DNA from: Moraxellaceae bacterium
GTDB taxonomy: Bacteria > Pseudomonadota > Gammaproteobacteria > Pseudomonadales > Moraxellaceae
Length of the DNA: 64,000 bases
Reading direction: 5' to 3'
Assembly: GCA_029267635.1 (NCBI GenBank)
Contig: JAJUIK010000004.1
Span: 62,001-126,000, forward strand
Within the stretch, counting starts at the first letter, position 1, and the number at the start of each line of letters is the position of its first letter. A model generated the notes under the pieces. It was not told where the DNA came from. It searched no databases and saw only the letters and a program-made list of their open reading frames with translations. Both the position numbers and the translations under genes were made by a program. Shown here piece after piece: positions 47,519 through 55,787 of this stretch.

Positions 47519-49282
47519 CTATTCCTGGATCACCTGAATGCGCTGGGTCATTGGTGCTGTAACCGGCGAATGTTGCGCTATATAGCTTTGCAAGGCATCA
47601 ATATCTTTGCCGACGCCAATACGCTGTGTTCCCTGTTTAAAGGCTGTGAAATGATCCCCACCATCTGCCAGGAAACTGTTCACCGTGACCCGATAAATTT
47701 TGCTATTTATTAAGGGCTGACCAGCCACCCGAATATTCTGCGCTCGCGGTGATGCAGTTCTTGAAGCGCTATATTGATAGCTGAATTCTTGCGAAGGCTG
47801 CAAAATTTTGGGGAAACTGGCATTGGCACCCGACCATTGCTGTTCCAGTAGCTCGCGGATCTGTTGTCCACTCAAGCTCAAGGTGATTAGTGAATTGCCA
47901 AAAGGTTGCACGGCAAACACGTCAGCAAAAGTAATTTGCTGCTGGGCATTGACCATCAAGTCGGCACGGACACCACCCGGATTCATTAAAGCAAAATCAG
48001 AACCTTGTGGGTTATTGGCCAAGGCTGCTGCTTGCTGTGCATCGGCAATCAATATGCCCAGTGGGCTTTCGCCACTCGCAAGTATCTGCCTTGGTATGGC
48101 ATTGTAGGCACTACCTATTACCCGGGCGGAAATCGTCGTGACTGCCTGCCGGTAAGGCATTAAAATGGCTTCAATGCTGGGTGTTGGATTGAATTTTTCA
48201 TATAGATCAGTAGTGTCCATGCGGGTTGTCCCAACCATATAGGATTCGCTTTGTACGGGGATCTGTCGGGCATTTTTTTGCAGGACTTCACCAGTCTTGC
48301 CATCGAGTGTTAATTGGATATTGGTGATCAGCGTGCCGTATTGTCCGGCCGAAGTCAGCAAAAACGGTTTGGCTGGATTTTGCGTGGCATAGTCACAGAT
48401 ATAAGACTGATGGGTATGGCCCGAAACCACCAGGTCGACTTCGGGATCAAGACGCTCAAGAATGCCAATTAAAGGCCCGCTTAAGCCTGCACAAGTCTGC
48501 TGATTCAATCGCTGAGTAGGTGCAACACCTTCATGGATCAACACAACAATCGCCTGAATTCCTTGTTGTTGTAATTGTGGAATCAAGGCATTGATGGTTT
48601 CAGCTTCATCGTGAAAATCTACATCCTGAATGCCGGCAGCTGAGACAATGCTGGGTGTAGCTTCTAGTGTCAGGCCAATAAATGCTACCGGCATGCCTGC
48701 GTAATATTTGATTTTATATGCGGGAAACAGGGTGCGCTGCGGATGTCGTTTGAGCGAGACATTGGCTGCTAGAAAATCAAAATCTGCCCCAGAAAAGTTC
48801 GTATTCACCTGACAAGGCACGGCATGGGAATATTGCTGACAACCACCATTTTGTAGCCGGCGTAGCTCATCCGTACCACGATCGAACTCATGATTACCTA
48901 CCGCATTGAAGTCGAGTGCAATGGCATTCATCACTTCAATGGTTGGCTCATCCAGAAATAAGGAAGAAGTGAGAGGCGATGCACTGATCAGATCGCCGGC
49001 AGAAACCACGGCATGTTGAGGATGCTGTGCCCGTAACTTGTTGATTGCATCGGCCAGATAGCTGACGCCACCGACGGGAATACGCACAGCTTTGTTTGAG
49101 TTTGTCGGATCGGGAGCTTCAAGATAGCGTTTGGGTGGCTCAAGATTGCCATGAAAATCATTAAAAGCAAAAATATGTACGCGCTGATGCTTGCTTTCAG
49201 CTTGTATCAGGCTTTGACAGCCGGCCAAAGTGCTGAGGATCAAGCTGATTGAACTGAATTTGAATAAAGCTTTGAGAGTCAT
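47519..49282 (-). CDS. UshA-like 5'-nucleotidase/metallophosphatase lipoprotein
   Basis: The product is a secreted nucleotide phosphatase. The 587-residue precursor has a lipobox (STLAGCQSL), so it is lipid-anchored, unlike soluble periplasmic UshA. The N-terminal calcineurin-like domain shows IFAFNDFHGNLEP, VVSAGDLISASPL, AVGNHEFDRG, VVLIHEGVAP and VVSGHTHQSYIC. The C-terminal nucleotide-binding domain shows SDFALMNPGGVRADL, FAVQPFGNSLI and the substrate-stacking aromatics near YRVTVNSFLADGGD. A start at ATG 49282 gives a normal signal. It is monocistronic. Confidence 0.9.
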   Translation of the reverse strand: MTLKALFKFSSISLILSTLAGCQSLIQAESKHQRVHIFAFNDFHGNLEPPKRYLEAPDPTNSNKAVRIPVGGVSYLADAINKLRAQHPQHAVVSAGDLISASPLTSSLFLDEPTIEVMNAIALDFNAVGNHEFDRGTDELRRLQNGGCQQYSHAVPCQVNTNFSGADFDFLAANVSLKRHPQRTLFPAYKIKYYAGMPVAFIGLTLEATPSIVSAAGIQDVDFHDEAETINALIPQLQQQGIQAIVVLIHEGVAPTQRLNQQTCAGLSGPLIGILERLDPEVDLVVSGHTHQSYICDYATQNPAKPFLLTSAGQYGTLITNIQLTLDGKTGEVLQKNARQIPVQSESYMVGTTRMDTTDLYEKFNPTPSIEAILMPYRQAVTTISARVIGSAYNAIPRQILASGESPLGILIADAQQAAALANNPQGSDFALMNPGGVRADLMVNAQQQITFADVFAVQPFGNSLITLSLSGQQIRELLEQQWSGANASFPKILQPSQEFSYQYSASRTASPRAQNIRVAGQPLINSKIYRVTVNSFLADGGDHFTAFKQGTQRIGVGKDIDALQSYIAQHSPVTAPMTQRIQVIQE

Positions 49283-49758
49283 GTTTGATCAAGGCAACAG
49301 GCAGATAGAGAGAAAATACTGAGTACAGATGAACCTTTTGTGAAGCAATATTTTAAGAAAACCGAGCAATAGGGCTGATGACGTAACGAAAGTATGAGGA
49401 GCAAAAAATATGAATTTGGCTCAATAAGTCTGTCATACAGATTTTTAACAGATAAATATGTAAATGCGTCTGATCAGCTAAATAAAAGCGTCATTTTGGG
49501 GCATATATAAAACTGGATCGCTCAAAATATTTGAATCAATCATAAGTAATCAGCGCTGAGTGGTTTTTGAGGGATGAAAAAGAACAATATTGTAGTTATT
49601 TTTAGTGTTTTAATAGCGTATTTATTTTAAATAAAAATAAATAAATTAAATATTTATTGGTAATTATGGGTGTTAAATATTTTTAATTGCATGCTTGCAG
49701 CCCTAGGATTATGACAAAAGCTAAAAAATAATAATGAAATCCGCTGAGGATGTGTTTT

Positions 49759-49775
49759 TGCACTATTTTGGTTCA
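49759..49775. promoter_or_regulatory. NtrC-like enhancer site upstream of glnA
   Basis: TGCACTATTTTGGTTCA fits the NtrC pattern TGCAC-N7-GTGCA with one mismatch. It lies about 150 bp upstream of the sigma-54 promoter, a usual enhancer distance. A weaker dyad (TGCAT-N8-GTGCA, 49824-49841) lies between them. Confidence 0.6.
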
Positions 49776-49922
49776 AAATATTGTGTGGTTTAAATTAAAG
49801 TTTCAAACAATGAATGAATATAGTGCATTTGCAATTGTGCACAGTATAATAGTCGTAAAGCAAAGTTGATAAATCTTAAATTCTGATAATGAATTCAATG
49901 TTTTAGCTTTGATCTTAAAAGT

Positions 49923-49938
49923 TGGTACGAGATTTGCT
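49923..49938 (+). promoter_or_regulatory. Sigma-54 promoter of glnA
   Basis: TGGTACGAGATTTGCT matches TGGCACGNNNNTTGCW with one mismatch. GG (49924-49925) and GC (49936-49937) are separated by the required 10 bp. It lies about 60 bp upstream of the glnA start. Confidence 0.8.
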
Positions 49939-49962
49939 TTAGGTTGTACCAACTGCTAACAC

Positions 49963-49977
49963 GCACTTGCTAAGTGC
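49963..49977 (+). other. Hairpin in the glnA leader
   Basis: Perfect GCACTT-GCT-AAGTGC stem-loop, 23 bases ahead of the start codon and just upstream of the Shine-Dalgarno. Confidence 0.4.
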
Positions 49978-49999
49978 AATAAAATTTCATTGGAGCAAA

Positions 50000-51415
50000 A
50001 TGAGCATGGCGAACAAGGTCCTTCAACTCATACAAGAAAGTGGCGCTAAATGGGTCGATTTTCGCTTTACTGATACTCGTGGTAAAGAACAGCACGTAAC
50101 TTATCCTGCTGACTCAATCGATGAAGATACGTTTGAAGATGGTAAAATGTTCGACGGTTCTTCAATTGCGGGTTGGAAAGGCATTGAAGCATCTGACATG
50201 ATTTTGCGTCCAGATGCAGAAACAGGTTTTATCGATCCGTTCTTCGCTGAGCCAACTGTTGTTGTGACTTGTGACGTTATTGAGCCATCTACTGGTCAAG
50301 GTTATGAACGTGACCCACGCTCGATTGCTCGCCGTGCAGAAGAATATTTGAAATCGACTGGTATTGGTGACACTGCATTCTTCGGTCCAGAACCAGAATT
50401 CTTCGTATTTGACGAAGTAAAATGGGACATCGACATGTCGGGTGCTCGCCATACCTTGATCGCTGAAGAAGCGGCTTGGTCAACTGGCAACGACTATGAA
50501 TCTGGTAACTCTGGTCACCGTCCACGCGTTAAAGGCGGTTACTTCCCAGTGCCACCAGTAGATTCTTCACAAGATATGCGTGCAGAAATGTGTGCAAAAA
50601 TTGAAGACATCATGGGCCCAGGTCGTGTAGAAGTACACCACCACGAAGTTGCATCTTGCCAGTTGGAAATCGGTGTGAGCTTCAATACCATGGTTCGTAA
50701 AGCGGACGAAGTACAACAGTTTAAATATGCGGTTTGGAACGTTGCGCACCAATATGCAAAAACTGCAACCTTCATGCCTAAACCAATGGTAGGCGACAAC
50801 GGTTCTGGTATGCACGTTCACATGTCGATCTCTAAAGATGGCAAGAACCTGTTTGCTGGTGATGAATATGCAGGCCTTTCTGAAATGGCATTGTACTTCA
50901 TCGGTGGTATCATCAAGCATGCGCGTTCTTTGAATGCAATCACCAACCCTTCTACAAACTCGTACAAGCGTTTGGTTCCACACTTCGAAGCACCGATCAT
51001 GTTGGCTTACTCAGCGCGTAACCGTTCTGCTTCTATCCGTATTCCTTACGTTTCGAGCCCGAAAGGCAAACGTATCGAAGCGCGTTTCCCAGATCCAATG
51101 ATGAACCCGTACCTAGGTTTCGCTGCATTGTTGATGGCGGGTATCGATGGTATCCAGAACAAGATCCATCCTGGCGATGCTGCTGACAAGAACTTGTATG
51201 ACCTTCCTCCTGAAGAAGAAGCGAAAATCCCAACTGTTGCGCACAGCTTGGATATGGCGCTTGAAGCTTTGGCTGCAGACCAAGAGTACTTGTTAAAAGG
51301 TGGTGTGTTCACCAAAGAAATGCTTGATGCTTATATCGAGCTTAAAACTGAAGAAGTTCGTCGCCTGAACACGACGACTCACCCAGTTGAATTCGACATG
51401 TACTACAGCCTGTAA
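50000..51415 (+). CDS. glnA: Type I glutamine synthetase
   Basis: GlnA makes glutamine from glutamate, ammonia and ATP. The start is ATG at 50000 with GGAG just upstream (471 residues); ATG at 50006 ([10 protein letters not shown]) is equally credible. The beta-grasp domain has [16 protein letters not shown] and [10 protein letters not shown]. The catalytic domain has [36 protein letters not shown] and [12 protein letters not shown]. The tyrosine in [10 protein letters not shown] marks the adenylylation-regulated class. The sigma-54 promoter and NtrC-like site upstream imply nitrogen control. A strong terminator ends the unit. Confidence 0.97.
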   Translation: MSMANKVLQLIQESGAKWVDFRFTDTRGKEQHVTYPADSIDEDTFEDGKMFDGSSIAGWKGIEASDMILRPDAETGFIDPFFAEPTVVVTCDVIEPSTGQGYERDPRSIARRAEEYLKSTGIGDTAFFGPEPEFFVFDEVKWDIDMSGARHTLIAEEAAWSTGNDYESGNSGHRPRVKGGYFPVPPVDSSQDMRAEMCAKIEDIMGPGRVEVHHHEVASCQLEIGVSFNTMVRKADEVQQFKYAVWNVAHQYAKTATFMPKPMVGDNGSGMHVHMSISKDGKNLFAGDEYAGLSEMALYFIGGIIKHARSLNAITNPSTNSYKRLVPHFEAPIMLAYSARNRSASIRIPYVSSPKGKRIEARFPDPMMNPYLGFAALLMAGIDGIQNKIHPGDAADKNLYDLPPEEEAKIPTVAHSLDMALEALAADQEYLLKGGVFTKEMLDAYIELKTEEVRRLNTTTHPVEFDMYYSL

Positions 51416-51441
51416 TTTAAATTTTAAATTACTGTTGAAAA

Positions 51442-51467
51442 ACCCGCGCTAGTCGCGGGTTTTTTTG
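51442..51467 (+). terminator. glnA terminator
   Basis: A 7-bp perfect stem ACCCGCG/CGCGGGT with a T8 tail. Confidence 0.88.
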
Positions 51468-51505
51468 TATCATTTGTTTTTACACAGAAACAATCTGGCG
51501 GTCAT

Positions 51506-51781
51506 ATGGCACAGCGCAAAAAGCACACCAGTTTTTATCCATGGGTGGATGTGAAAGATCACAGTAAAGGTTTTAAAATGAATTTCTCTGCAGTGACTTA
51601 TATCGAAGTGGGGTATACCCCGGAAGGATATAAGCAGGCAGAATTTGTTGGTTTGAAACATCCCGAACTGGCGCTGGATTATGCTTATCCGCAAAGTTTT
51701 TATCTCAGCGCTGAAGGCTTTATTTTGCAAAAAACCAAAAGTGGTCAGTTTGAAGTGATTGCTAAAACAGATAATTGCTAA
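51506..51781 (+). CDS. Small uncharacterised soluble protein
   Basis: The function is not recognised. The 91-residue product is aromatic-rich (seven Tyr, nine Phe by eye), basic at the N-terminus (MAQRKKHTSFYPWVDVKD) and apparently beta-rich. There is no signal peptide or transmembrane helix. GGCGG lies a few bases before the ATG. It lies between glnA and ubiC on the same strand, 57 bp before ubiC, and may share the ubiC-ubiA transcript. Confidence 0.7.
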   Translation: MAQRKKHTSFYPWVDVKDHSKGFKMNFSAVTYIEVGYTPEGYKQAEFVGLKHPELALDYAYPQSFYLSAEGFILQKTKSGQFEVIAKTDNC

Positions 51782-51837
51782 TAAGAATCAAAGCTTAAAT
51801 CATCTTATCGTAATTTAACGGGGTACTAGGTAGGGTC

Positions 51838-52305
51838 ATGCAGCACATTCCCGCTGAACTCAAAACTTGGCTTTATGCATCGGGCTCACTCACTGGTCAG
51901 CTTACCCAGATCGCAAGTGGTCAGTTTTGTGTTGAGCCTTTTCAAGAGCATTTTCAGCGTTTAAGTTTCACCGATGCGCAATGGATGCAGATGCCATATC
52001 AGCATACCTCCTGGGTGCGCGAGTCGTATTTATATGGTTGTGATGAGCAGCCTTGGGTCAAAGCAAAAAGTATTTTTCCTATTTTAAGCTTGCAAGGCCG
52101 TGCCCGCCGTTTTAAACATATTGGTCGTATGCCGATAGGGAAACTGCTTTTTCAACGCACGACACCACTTTGCGAACGTCGTGTGGTCTGGCTGGAAGAC
52201 GGATGGACTCGCCAGAGCTGTTATACTTGGCATGGATGTAAATTTATCGTTCAGGAAACTTTTCTCCCCAGTTTTGAGAAGTTTTTGGCAAACATGCGAG
52301 ATTAA
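51838..52305 (+). CDS. ubiC: Chorismate pyruvate-lyase
   Basis: UbiC removes pyruvate from chorismate to give 4-hydroxybenzoate, the first committed ubiquinone step. The 155-residue length is typical. The conserved substrate arginines lie in SWVRESYLYG and FQRTTPLCERRVVW; FKHIGRMPIGKLLF and IVQETFLPSF are also conserved, with the terminal glutamate in QETFLP. It is followed after 5 bp by ubiA, a classic ubiCA operon. Confidence 0.93.
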   Translation: MQHIPAELKTWLYASGSLTGQLTQIASGQFCVEPFQEHFQRLSFTDAQWMQMPYQHTSWVRESYLYGCDEQPWVKAKSIFPILSLQGRARRFKHIGRMPIGKLLFQRTTPLCERRVVWLEDGWTRQSCYTWHGCKFIVQETFLPSFEKFLANMRD

Positions 52306-52310
52306 ATTCT

Positions 52311-53189
52311 ATGGCAACCGTGCAACAGATTTCATGGCAGCAACGTTTACAGGCCTATTATTACTTGTGCCGCTTTGATAAACCGATCGGTACTGAACTG
52401 GTGTTCTGGCCCACTATGTGGGCAATGTGGATTGCAGCCAAAGGTATACCAGACTTAAAAATTTTGCTGGTGATGATTCTGGGTGTGATTTTTATGCGGG
52501 CAGCCGGTTGTGCCATCAATGATTTTGCTGACCGCAAGGTCGATGGTTCCGTGGCACGTACTAAAGAACGTCCCTTGGCGACAGGCATCATTCAGCCGAT
52601 TGAAGCCATTTGGGTTTTTCTGGTGCTGGTGGCGGCGAGTGCAATTTTACTGCTATTTTTGCCGATTGAAGCATTTTACTGGTCCTTTGGCGCATTATTT
52701 CTCGCCTTTATTTATCCCTTCATGAAGCGTTATACACACTTGCCTCAGGTGTTTTTAGGAGCAGCATTTTCCTGGTCGATTCCGATGGGATATGTAGCCC
52801 TAGGACAAACTCCGGATTTGACTTGTTGGCTGCTGTATTTTGGAAATCTGGCCTGGACCGTGGCGTATGATACGCAATATGCGATTACCGACCGGGAATA
52901 TGATTTAAAAATTGGGGTGAAATCGACCGCCATCCTGTTTGGAAAATATGATATTGAAATCATTTCCTTCTTGCAGGCGGTGAGTGTGTTGTTGATTGGG
53001 GCAGCCTTGTATCGGGAAGATTTGTTGCTCCCGTTTGGATTGATTGCTTTATTGATTGTGGTGGCTGACTTTATTTATCAATGGAGCCAAACCAAAGCAC
53101 GTAACCCGCAGCGATGTTTCTGGGCATTTCGCCATAACCGTTGGGTCGGGTTGATTATTTTCTTGGGAATTTTTGTCAACTGGTTATAA
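52311..53189 (+). CDS. ubiA: 4-Hydroxybenzoate polyprenyltransferase
   Basis: UbiA prenylates 4-hydroxybenzoate in the inner membrane. The 292-residue protein has about eight or nine helices and both aspartate-rich motifs: NDFADRKVDGSVARTKERP (first) and YDTQYAITDREYDLKIGVKS (second). The start ATG at 52311 is 5 bp after the ubiC stop. A terminator follows directly. Confidence 0.96.
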   Translation: MATVQQISWQQRLQAYYYLCRFDKPIGTELVFWPTMWAMWIAAKGIPDLKILLVMILGVIFMRAAGCAINDFADRKVDGSVARTKERPLATGIIQPIEAIWVFLVLVAASAILLLFLPIEAFYWSFGALFLAFIYPFMKRYTHLPQVFLGAAFSWSIPMGYVALGQTPDLTCWLLYFGNLAWTVAYDTQYAITDREYDLKIGVKSTAILFGKYDIEIISFLQAVSVLLIGAALYREDLLLPFGLIALLIVVADFIYQWSQTKARNPQRCFWAFRHNRWVGLIIFLGIFVNWL

Positions 53190-53195
53190 AAACAC

Positions 53196-53218
53196 AAGGA
53201 GCGCAATGCTCCTTTTTT
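53196..53218 (+). terminator. ubiCA terminator
   Basis: A 7-bp perfect stem AAGGAGC/GCTCCTT with a T-run. Confidence 0.82.
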
Positions 53219-53378
53219 GTAATCCTGCTATTTTAAATGGATGAATAAATTAGAAAAATTTTTTTTATAGAAGATCATCTGGTGCTGAAGCTTTATTCAT
53301 TTATGCTGGGTTGGCTTTGTCTGGTTGTCGGATTTTGTTAAAGTGAGCTCATTCTAAATAGTATGAAGTAGGTGCGTG

Positions 53379-53603
53379 ATGTCGAGTAATAGCAATAAGC
53401 CGAATCGGAAAGTTTTTATTTTTGCCGGTTTAGGATTGTTGATTCCTGTTTTCGTGGTGGTGATGGCTTTTATTGCGGCAAAAAGTGATGCAGAAAACCA
53501 GAAAAAATATAAGCAGCAGCACGAAGCACAATTAAAACGCATTGCGGAGCGTGAGCGTTTAGAGCAACAGGCTGCATCCGAAGCTCAGTCATCTAAACCC
53601 TAA
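53379..53603 (+). CDS. Small single-pass membrane protein with charged coiled-coil tail
   Basis: The function is not recognised. The 74-residue product (ATG 53379, AGG six bases earlier; GTG 53376 is adjacent) has a basic start (SSNSNKPNRK), one transmembrane helix (VFIFAGLGLLIPVFVVVMAFIAA, about residues 12-34) and a K/E/Q-rich helical tail (QKKYKQQHEAQLKRIAERER). The orientation is predicted with the tail outside. It is convergent with a DUF2726 gene 28 bp away. Confidence 0.65.
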   Translation: MSSNSNKPNRKVFIFAGLGLLIPVFVVVMAFIAAKSDAENQKKYKQQHEAQLKRIAERERLEQQAASEAQSSKP

Positions 53604-53631
53604 AACCATTTAGGCATTAAGACGTAACAGT

Positions 53632-54060
53632 TTACGCAATCGTTTTCCGTAACTGCTGAACTGTGGGTATTTGGGTAAAACGGTAGACCTGATAGCCCGC
53701 TTCGTGTAAGAGGGCATCCCGCTGTTTATCTTCCTGTTCTTTGCCTAGATGGCTAGGGTCATCAAGTTCAATGATGGCGATGACCTGTAATTTATGATCG
53801 AGGATGACAAAGTCGGTGACTTTACGATTGAACCGATTGCGGATATTGATATTCTGGCTGGTGATCAGGGCGCTAAAGGCGACTTGCGCCAGAATATGGT
53901 GCTCTGGAAATGCCTGTTTCAGGCGTTGAAACATCCGGCTTTCAAAGCTAGTAATGACCTGGCGAGGATAGATCTGTTGCCGCTTTTTTCGATCTTTAAT
54001 GATGAGCCATGCACAGAGCAGGGTGCAGATCACGCCTAAAGTAAAAAAGAATCCAGACAT
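53632..54060 (-). CDS. DUF2726 domain protein with N-terminal membrane anchor
   Basis: The 142-residue protein has one N-terminal transmembrane helix (GFFFTLGVICTLLCAWLIIK) and a cytoplasmic DUF2726 domain. That domain resembles restriction-endonuclease-like folds: VTDFVILDHKLQVIAIIELDDPSH carries the D...ExD/E pattern, followed by KQRDALLHEAGYQVYRF. A nuclease activity has not been shown for the family here and is inference. ATG at 54060. It lies just downstream of tRNA-Asn on the same strand but behind a terminator. Confidence 0.85.
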   Translation of the reverse strand: MSGFFFTLGVICTLLCAWLIIKDRKKRQQIYPRQVITSFESRMFQRLKQAFPEHHILAQVAFSALITSQNINIRNRFNRKVTDFVILDHKLQVIAIIELDDPSHLGKEQEDKQRDALLHEAGYQVYRFTQIPTVQQLRKTIA

Positions 54061-54084
54061 CGGGGTGGGGCAATATATCCATAA

Positions 54085-54117
54085 TAAAAAAGCCCGCGTT
54101 AGTGCTGCGGGCTTTTT
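54085..54117 (-). terminator. Terminator of tRNA-Asn copy 1
   Basis: A 9-bp stem AAAGCCCGC/GCGGGCTTT with T-runs in both directions. Confidence 0.82.
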
Positions 54118-54124
54118 AGAATTT

Positions 54125-54200
54125 TGGCTCTCCCACCTGGGCTCGAACCAGGGACCTGCGGATTAACAGTCCGTCGCTCTACCGACTGAGCTATGGGAGA
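54125..54200 (-). tRNA. tRNA-Asn (anticodon GTT), copy 1
   Basis: 76 bases with encoded CCA. The acceptor stem is TCTCCCA/TGGGAGA with discriminator G, and the anticodon loop CTGTTAA contains GTT. Identical to copy 2. Confidence 0.96.
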
Positions 54201-54307
54201 ATCTGAAGCGAATTTTATGGAGCTTTTGCAATATGGTCAAGCATAATCTGTAAAAAAAAAGTCATCTTGATCTGACTGCTGAATTATTGCCCGAAAATTC
54301 ACTGAAG

Positions 54308-54619
54308 TTAGAGTTGTTTGATCTTTTCAATCCATTGCTGTTCATTTTGCCCGACTTTATGGGACTGGCATTGCCTGATCAGTTCAATCATTTGTTTCTG
54401 ATTGAGTTGTGTAGAAAGTCGTTGCTGTATGTGCTGAAACCACGCACCTTGTTGCTGTGAGGGGATTTTACTCATGCAGTCATACAAACGCTCATAGCTG
54501 TTGCTTGAGGCTATTTTTTCCTGTTCTTGTCGGGTGCTGCAACGGAAAATGAGAAAGATGATACTGACCAGTACAATCCAGAACAGCATGGACTTGAGCC
54601 AAGGAGTATTTTTTAACAT
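54308..54619 (-). CDS. Small uncharacterised membrane-anchored protein
   Basis: The function is not recognised. The 103-residue product has one N-terminal transmembrane segment (SMLFWIVLVSIIFLIF, about residues 10-25), then a glutamine-rich helical part with a cysteine pair (YDCMSKIP, IRQCQSHK) suited to a disulfide. The C of FRCSTRQ could be taken for a lipobox, but the preceding residues do not fit. It lies alone between tRNA-Asn copies 1 and 2. Confidence 0.65.
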   Translation of the reverse strand: MLKNTPWLKSMLFWIVLVSIIFLIFRCSTRQEQEKIASSNSYERLYDCMSKIPSQQQGAWFQHIQQRLSTQLNQKQMIELIRQCQSHKVGQNEQQWIEKIKQL

Positions 54620-54665
54620 GAGGTGTAATCTTTATTATTTTCAGGGATTATAAAACAGCTTTTAA

Positions 54666-54698
54666 TAAAAAACCCACGTCATGATGCGTGGGTTTTTT
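54666..54698 (-). terminator. Terminator of the tandem tRNA-Asn copies 2 and 3
   Basis: An 8-bp stem AACCCACG/CGTGGGTT with T-runs in both directions. Confidence 0.82.
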
Positions 54699-54705
54699 GG
54701 AATCT

Positions 54706-54781
54706 TGGCTCTCCCACCTGGGCTCGAACCAGGGACCTGCGGATTAACAGTCCGTCGCTCTACCGACTGAGCTATGGGAGA
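54706..54781 (-). tRNA. tRNA-Asn (anticodon GTT), copy 2
   Basis: 76 bases, identical to copy 1, with encoded CCA. It lies 6 bp downstream of copy 3. Confidence 0.96.
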
Positions 54782-54787
54782 AAAAAG

Positions 54788-54863
54788 TGGCTCTCCAACC
54801 TGGGCTCGAACCAGGGACCTGCGGATTAACAGTCCGTCGCTCTACCGACTGAGCTATTGGAGA
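54788..54863 (-). tRNA. tRNA-Asn (anticodon GTT), copy 3 with variant acceptor pair
   Basis: 76 bases with CCA. It differs from copies 1 and 2 by a compensatory change at the last acceptor pair: TCTCCAA/TTGGAGA instead of TCTCCCA/TGGGAGA. It is the promoter-proximal gene of the tandem. Confidence 0.96.
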
Positions 54864-54963
54864 ATCTGCTGCGGATTTTAGGCAGGAAAGTTCAGGTCGT
54901 CAACCAGATTATTCAGGAAAATGAATTGTTTGCTGTATAAATATGCATATTGAGCCGAAAAAT

Positions 54964-54992
54964 AAAAAAATCACCCATGAAGGGTGATTTTT
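54964..54992 (-). terminator. sodB terminator
   Basis: A 9-bp stem AAATCACCC/GGGTGATTT flanked by a T7-equivalent A-run on the minus-strand exit side. Confidence 0.82.
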
Positions 54993-55010
54993 CTTACAGA
55001 AAAATAAAAC

Positions 55011-55637
55011 TTATTTTTCAACGCCGGCATGTTGGCCAGCAAGTTTGGCATTTGCATAATCCCAGTTCACTAGGCTTTCTAGGAAAGTTGCGATGTATTT
55101 AGGACGCAAGTTACGATAGTCGATATAGTAAGCATGTTCCCATACGTCAATGGTAAGAACAGCGATCTGACCGTGTGCAAGTGGGGTGTCTGCATTTGAA
55201 GTTTTGGTAATCGAAAGTTTACCGTTGACTTCGTCAGCGACTAACCAAGCCCAGCCTGAACCGAATTGAGTGGTTGCAGCAGCAGTAAATTCTTCTGCAA
55301 ATTTTTCATAAGAACCAAACGCTTCATCGATTTTTGCTGCGATCGCACCTGTTGGCTTACCGCCACCATTTTTCGCCATACAGTTCCAGTAGAACGTGTG
55401 GTTCCAAACTTGTGCTGCATTGTTGAAGATACCCGCTTTAGACGCATCACCCGCAGTTGCCTGGATGATTTCTTCTAAAGTTTTACCTTCAAGCTCAGTG
55501 CCCTTAATCAGGTTGTTCAGATTCACCACATAAGTGTTGTGATGTTTGTCATGGTGGTATTCAAGCGTTTCTTTGCTGATGTGCGGCGCAAGATCTTCGT
55601 AGCCGTAAGGAAGCGCAGGTAAAGTAATGGTTGTCAT
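55011..55637 (-). CDS. sodB: Superoxide dismutase (Fe type)
   Basis: SodB dismutates superoxide in the cytoplasm. ATG at 55637 follows AAGGAA and gives 208 residues starting TTITLPALPYG. The metal ligands are visible in EYHHDKHHNTYVVNLN (first His), QVWNHTFYWNCM (second His) and DVWEHAYYIDYRNLRP (Asp and third His). GGGKPTG and the AAQVW-NHTFYW context favour the iron enzyme over the manganese one. It is monocistronic. Confidence 0.95.
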   Translation of the reverse strand: MTTITLPALPYGYEDLAPHISKETLEYHHDKHHNTYVVNLNNLIKGTELEGKTLEEIIQATAGDASKAGIFNNAAQVWNHTFYWNCMAKNGGGKPTGAIAAKIDEAFGSYEKFAEEFTAAATTQFGSGWAWLVADEVNGKLSITKTSNADTPLAHGQIAVLTIDVWEHAYYIDYRNLRPKYIATFLESLVNWDYANAKLAGQHAGVEK

Positions 55638-55787
55638 GTTTTTCAATTCCTTGCATTTTGCTGGGTTTTGACATTCGTGCTCTATTGTAATGGATTATTT
55701 GAACTTTTGTGCACTGCTTTTAAATAACAATACACAATAAAGGTCGAATTCATACGCATAATGAATGTCATATGCCAGCCGGTTGAG

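Larger units (their letters stand above)
49283..49999. other. 717-bp regulatory region upstream of glnA
   Basis: No supported gene. The left 400 bp are very AT-rich. The right 250 bp hold an NtrC-like site, a second weak dyad, a sigma-54 promoter inside a perfect inverted repeat, and a short leader hairpin, each listed separately. Confidence 0.6.

Noticed and set aside
49845-49850. TATAAT hexamer upstream of glnA as a sigma-70 promoter.
   Set aside because: No acceptable -35 at 16-18 bp; the sigma-54 element nearby is far stronger. A weak second promoter is not excluded.
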